Shown here: positions 6,490 to 8,630 of the stretch, in pieces
How positions within the stretch are numbered: the first letter of the stretch is position 1
Layout of the letters: the number at the start of each line of letters is the position of its first letter
Origin: Bacteroidota bacterium
GTDB lineage: Bacteria > Bacteroidota > Bacteroidia > Bacteroidales > JAADJA01
Length of the DNA stretch: 8,630 nt
Assembly (NCBI GenBank): GCA_024278155.1
Contig: JAJRTT010000072.1
Location: 1-8,630 of the forward strand
Direction of reading: 5' to 3'
Position numbers and translations under genes: made by a program
The notes under the pieces: model-generated
Told to the model about the DNA's origin: nothing
What the model saw: only the letters and a program-made list of their open reading frames with translations
Databases searched by the model: none

Positions 6490-8223
6490 CTATTTAATCA
6501 CCACCATCTGGACCGTTTCCGATTGTCCATTGGTGTTCAGGTGGCAGTAATAGACCCCTTCTGCAAGGTCCCCGGCTTCCACTTGTATGTTATAGGTTCC
6601 GGCACCCTGCTCTTTGTCCACCAGGCTTTTCACCTGTTTCCCAAATAAATCAAATATGGCAAGGTTCACATGGCCGTTTTCCTTTAGTTCATAACGCACG
6701 GTTGCTTTCTCCGAAAATGGATTTGGATATGCAACCACAGAAATGCGTTGTTTTCTGACAGAATTGGCAATACCCGTAAATTGTGGAACAATGTGTCCGT
6801 AATAAACATCCTGTTCTCCGTTGAGTGTATTCGCCCATGCAAGGTGAGCCCCTTCATTGTCGGAGACCATATCAAAATAATCGCCCATTTTATTTTGTTG
6901 CGGCCATCCCACATGTGGGTCAAAGGCTTCGGAAAGTTTTTGGTTCACCGTCCAGGTATCCCCCTGATCGATGGAATAAGAATAATACAAACTTGACATA
7001 TATGTACCCGGGTTATCCCGTGTATCCAGCCAGACGGCATCAATCCGTCCATTGGGCGCCACCGACATGGTACCGAACCATTGTGTGTTATTTGAACTTA
7101 TGTCATCATCATTGACCCGAACCGGTAGTTGCCAATTTTCCCCTCCATCCGTACTTTTCGCAAAATATATCTCGCCCGGATCATTGGACGAATATGGCGA
7201 AACCGCTGCCATAACGTAAACGTTTCCGGCCCCTGGCCCATCGGAAATATCGGTATCGACCCATGCCTGTCCAAGCAGGCCTTGCGGGTTTATATCCGTC
7301 CATCCCGAAAGCTCACCACCAAGGTAAACGTTAGTATAAGAATCCCATCCAACCACGATCCCTGAATTCTGGGCCGATGTGGATCTTGCAACGATTATGC
7401 CCCCTGTCTGATCCGAAGCACCCACTATATACAATGTCCCGTCAGCACCTACCGCAAGGGTTCCCCAATAAGGGTTGCCATCATTTTCCACACAATCTTC
7501 ATAAGAATCGCCACCGTTAACAGACCGGGTAAAGGCACCGGGATAACAAATGCTCCAGTAAGAGGTCCAGAATGAGTAATTATTGCCCATGCCATTTTCC
7601 GAAATTTTGTCAATCCGCATCCATTGTTTATCTCCTCCCTGAGCATATGTCCCTTCGTCCCATTCCACACCGCCATCGGTAATCCGAAAAACATCGCACC
7701 ACATATTATCATTATCGTCAACGGTGAGGCTGTTGTAATAAAAATTCCCTTCGGAATCAAAATCCAAAACGGGATCGGAACGGAAAATACCGGGATTGAT
7801 CACACCCGGGAAAGTCCATGTCTGTCCGGCATCGGTGGAATATCCATAACCTGCCTGCCTGAAATTATTTCCCACATCGTCAAACTGCCTCCAACCGATA
7901 ACAATACGATTAGGGTCGGTTGGGTCAACGGCCAGCGAAGGCTCGTTTCCGGCATCGCCCAAGATATTATCCCCATTCTCGTCCACGTTCACCTGTGCCA
8001 TAAAAAACAAACTGGTGGCTTTTGCCTGATAAGACGGAGAAGTTTTATGTCCATGATTTAAATTAGGGACATAAGGGTCATCAATCGTTTCATGGTGCAT
8101 ATTTGATTTGTTTTTGCCCTGTTGGGCATTGGCAATATTCGATAACATCAACAAAAAGCCAAAAGCAAACAGTATAGTTCTTTTGACTTGTAACAACTCA
8201 CTTTGTAAAACTACATTTCTCAT
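6490..8223 (-). CDS. secreted Asp-box (BNR/sialidase-like) protein with T9SS sorting domain
   Basis: The 577-residue product has an N-terminal signal peptide (basic V13-K14-R15, hydrophobic core to about 29, probable cut after ANA at 31-33), then a His/Asn-rich linker (about 34-75). The body carries Asp-box repeats of the S-x-D-x-G-x-x-W type: STDAGQTW (129-136), SVNGGDSY (234-241, degenerate), STDGGENW (357-364) and SIDQGDTW (417-424), plus a looser ITDGGVEW (181-188). These mark the blades of a beta-propeller as in sialidases. The C terminus (about 499-577) is a type IX secretion sorting domain: YPNPFSEKATVRYEL, a strand LAIFDLFGKQVKSL, and a final GVYYCHLNTNGQSETVQMVVIK-type end split here as GVYYCHL and VQMVVIK. 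It should be exported by Sec, then carried across the outer membrane by T9SS to the surface or medium. The sialidase FRIP signature was not found, so enzymatic activity is unproven; it may be a structural or binding protein. The gene is complete. Confidence 0.9.
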   Translation of the reverse strand: MRNVVLQSELLQVKRTILFAFGFLLMLSNIANAQQGKNKSNMHHETIDDPYVPNLNHGHKTSPSYQAKATSLFFMAQVNVDENGDNILGDAGNEPSLAVDPTDPNRIVIGWRQFDDVGNNFRQAGYGYSTDAGQTWTFPGVINPGIFRSDPVLDFDSEGNFYYNSLTVDDNDNMWCDVFRITDGGVEWDEGTYAQGGDKQWMRIDKISENGMGNNYSFWTSYWSICYPGAFTRSVNGGDSYEDCVENDGNPYWGTLAVGADGTLYIVGASDQTGGIIVARSTSAQNSGIVVGWDSYTNVYLGGELSGWTDINPQGLLGQAWVDTDISDGPGAGNVYVMAAVSPYSSNDPGEIYFAKSTDGGENWQLPVRVNDDDISSNNTQWFGTMSVAPNGRIDAVWLDTRDNPGTYMSSLYYSYSIDQGDTWTVNQKLSEAFDPHVGWPQQNKMGDYFDMVSDNEGAHLAWANTLNGEQDVYYGHIVPQFTGIANSVRKQRISVVAYPNPFSEKATVRYELKENGHVNLAIFDLFGKQVKSLVDKEQGAGTYNIQVEAGDLAEGVYYCHLNTNGQSETVQMVVIK

Positions 8224-8322
8224 GATTATTTATTTAACGGTTAATTCTGTTTAAGAAGACAGGACTTAATACTTATAGTTGCACAATGTACCCATGTTTT
8301 TATTATCCCATCAGCTTTCCTG

Positions 8323-8330
8323 CAAAGTTA
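8323..8330 (-). promoter_or_regulatory. candidate -7 box for the sialidase-like gene
   Basis: Minus strand TAACTTTG matches TAnnTTTG, about 100 bp upstream of the ATG at 8223, which would give a long leader. Where a -33 element would sit (about 8350-8354), palindrome A at 8345-8366 is found instead, and no TTTG is seen. The rest of 8224-8340 is AT-rich with no other structure that I can support. Confidence 0.4.
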
Positions 8331-8344
8331 ATCTATCCCCTTTC

Positions 8345-8366
8345 ACGTTGGTGACATCACCAATGT
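8345..8366 (+). repeat. palindromic repeat copy A (REP-like)
   Basis: ACGTTGGTG (8345-8353) and CACCAATGT (8358-8366) pair over 9 bp with one G-T wobble around the tetraloop ACAT. The loop sequence gives it the plus orientation, GGTGACAnCACC. It is immediately upstream of the candidate promoter of the sialidase-like gene. Confidence 0.8.
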
Positions 8367-8387
8367 ATGCCAAAGCCAAAACTGCTT

Positions 8388-8411
8388 CCAGTTGGTGTTG
8401 TCACCGACTGG
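8388..8411 (-). repeat. palindromic repeat copy B (REP-like)
   Basis: CCAGTTGGTG (8388-8397) pairs with CACCGACTGG (8402-8411) over 10 bp with one wobble; the loop is TTGT. Read on the minus strand the loop is ACAA, so it is inverted relative to copy A. Confidence 0.8.
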
Positions 8412-8462
8412 TTTCAATTATTCGCTTTTATTGGCACTACCCTATTGATTAAATTGATTCAC

Positions 8463-8492
8463 CTTCACGTTGGTGACAACATCAACGTGAGG
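8463..8492 (+). repeat. palindromic repeat copy C (REP-like)
   Basis: The 13-base arms 8463-8475 and 8480-8492 (core TCACGTTGGTG / CATCAACGTGA) pair with two wobbles around the loop ACAA. This is the longest of the four copies. It lies 26 bp past the stop codon of the partial minus-strand gene. No T-run follows on either strand, so it is not an intrinsic terminator. Confidence 0.85.
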
Positions 8493-8517
8493 CATGTGGC
8501 TTTAACCCGGCTTGCAA

Positions 8518-8630
8518 TTATTCCTGGTGCCATTCGGGCAATCTGCCTGGTGTCCAGGGAGCGCCATAGCGTTCAAGTTCTTTTTCGATTTCGGGCAAAC
8601 GGCTGCTCCTTGTTGGTGTTATCACCAACA
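8518..8630 (-). CDS. C-terminal end of an unrecognised protein (partial)
   Basis: A minus-strand frame enters from the right edge and stops at TAA (8518-8520), giving 36 visible residues beginning LVITPTRSSRLPEIEKELER and ending in YGAPWTPGRLPEWHQE. The charged helix LPEIEKELERYG followed by a Trp/Pro-rich end looks like a genuine C terminus, not a chance frame. I do not recognise the family. The first residues (LVITPT) are encoded by palindrome D, so either the repeat lies inside the reading frame or the true gene is arranged differently beyond the edge. The sialidase-like gene on the same strand begins 295 bp downstream. Confidence 0.55.
   Translation of the reverse strand, partial: LVITPTRSSRLPEIEKELERYGAPWTPGRLPEWHQE
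8611..8630 (-). repeat. palindromic repeat copy D (REP-like), at window edge
   Basis: TGTTGGTG (8611-8618) and CACCAACA (8623-8630) are perfectly complementary around the loop TTAT; on the minus strand the loop reads ATAA, giving the same orientation as copy B. The arms may extend past the window end. It overlaps the partial reading frame at 8518-8630. Confidence 0.8.

Noticed and set aside
8345..8630. CRISPR array from the repeated TTGGTG...CACCAA units
   Set aside because: Units are short (20-30 bp), self-complementary, in alternating orientation and unevenly spaced (44, 78 and 143 bp); no cas gene is nearby.
8367..8630. Plus-strand frame from ATG at 8367, open to the window end (88 codons)
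   Set aside because: It runs through the palindromes and is antisense to a more protein-like minus-strand C terminus; its translation is Arg-rich and resembles no family.

Overview
The window looks like a chromosomal segment from a Bacteroidota bacterium, probably Bacteroidales or Marinilabiliales-like. Four things point there: a secreted protein ending in a type IX secretion (Por) C-terminal sorting domain, a DUF1573 protein, a DUF4136 lipoprotein, and TAnnTTTG-type -7 promoter boxes with little Shine-Dalgarno signal. The family and order assignment is inference; no rRNA or tRNA gene is present.

Layout, left to right. 53-931 (-) is an LpxL/HtrB-like membrane acyltransferase. 1081-1557 (-) and 1574-2161 (-) form a two-gene unit, read from the right: a DUF4136 lipoprotein followed by an NTF2/SnoaL-like protein. 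The 229-bp divergent spacer 2162-2390 holds promoter candidates both ways, a perfect 13-bp inverted repeat and short direct repeats. 2391-4181 (+) is arginyl-tRNA synthetase (argS), the only plus-strand gene. It converges on 4347-5546 (-), a fold-type I PLP-dependent aminotransferase. A strong intrinsic terminator at 5701-5730 ends the next unit, 5772-6296 (-), a secreted DUF1573 protein. 6490-8223 (-) encodes a large secreted Asp-box (BNR/sialidase-like) propeller with a T9SS sorting domain. 8224-8517 has no gene but carries a promoter-like box and three short hairpin-forming palindromes; a fourth lies at the right edge, inside the C-terminal end of an unrecognised minus-strand gene (8518-8630).

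Most genes are ordinary chromosomal functions: translation, amino-acid metabolism, outer-envelope lipid and surface protein biogenesis. They do not form one pathway. I see no defence system, transposase, CRISPR array or phage gene. The least explained feature is the palindrome cluster at 8345-8630: four copies of GTTGGTG-tetraloop-CACCAAC in alternating orientation. It resembles a REP/BIME-type array and partly overlaps the control region of the sialidase-like gene.
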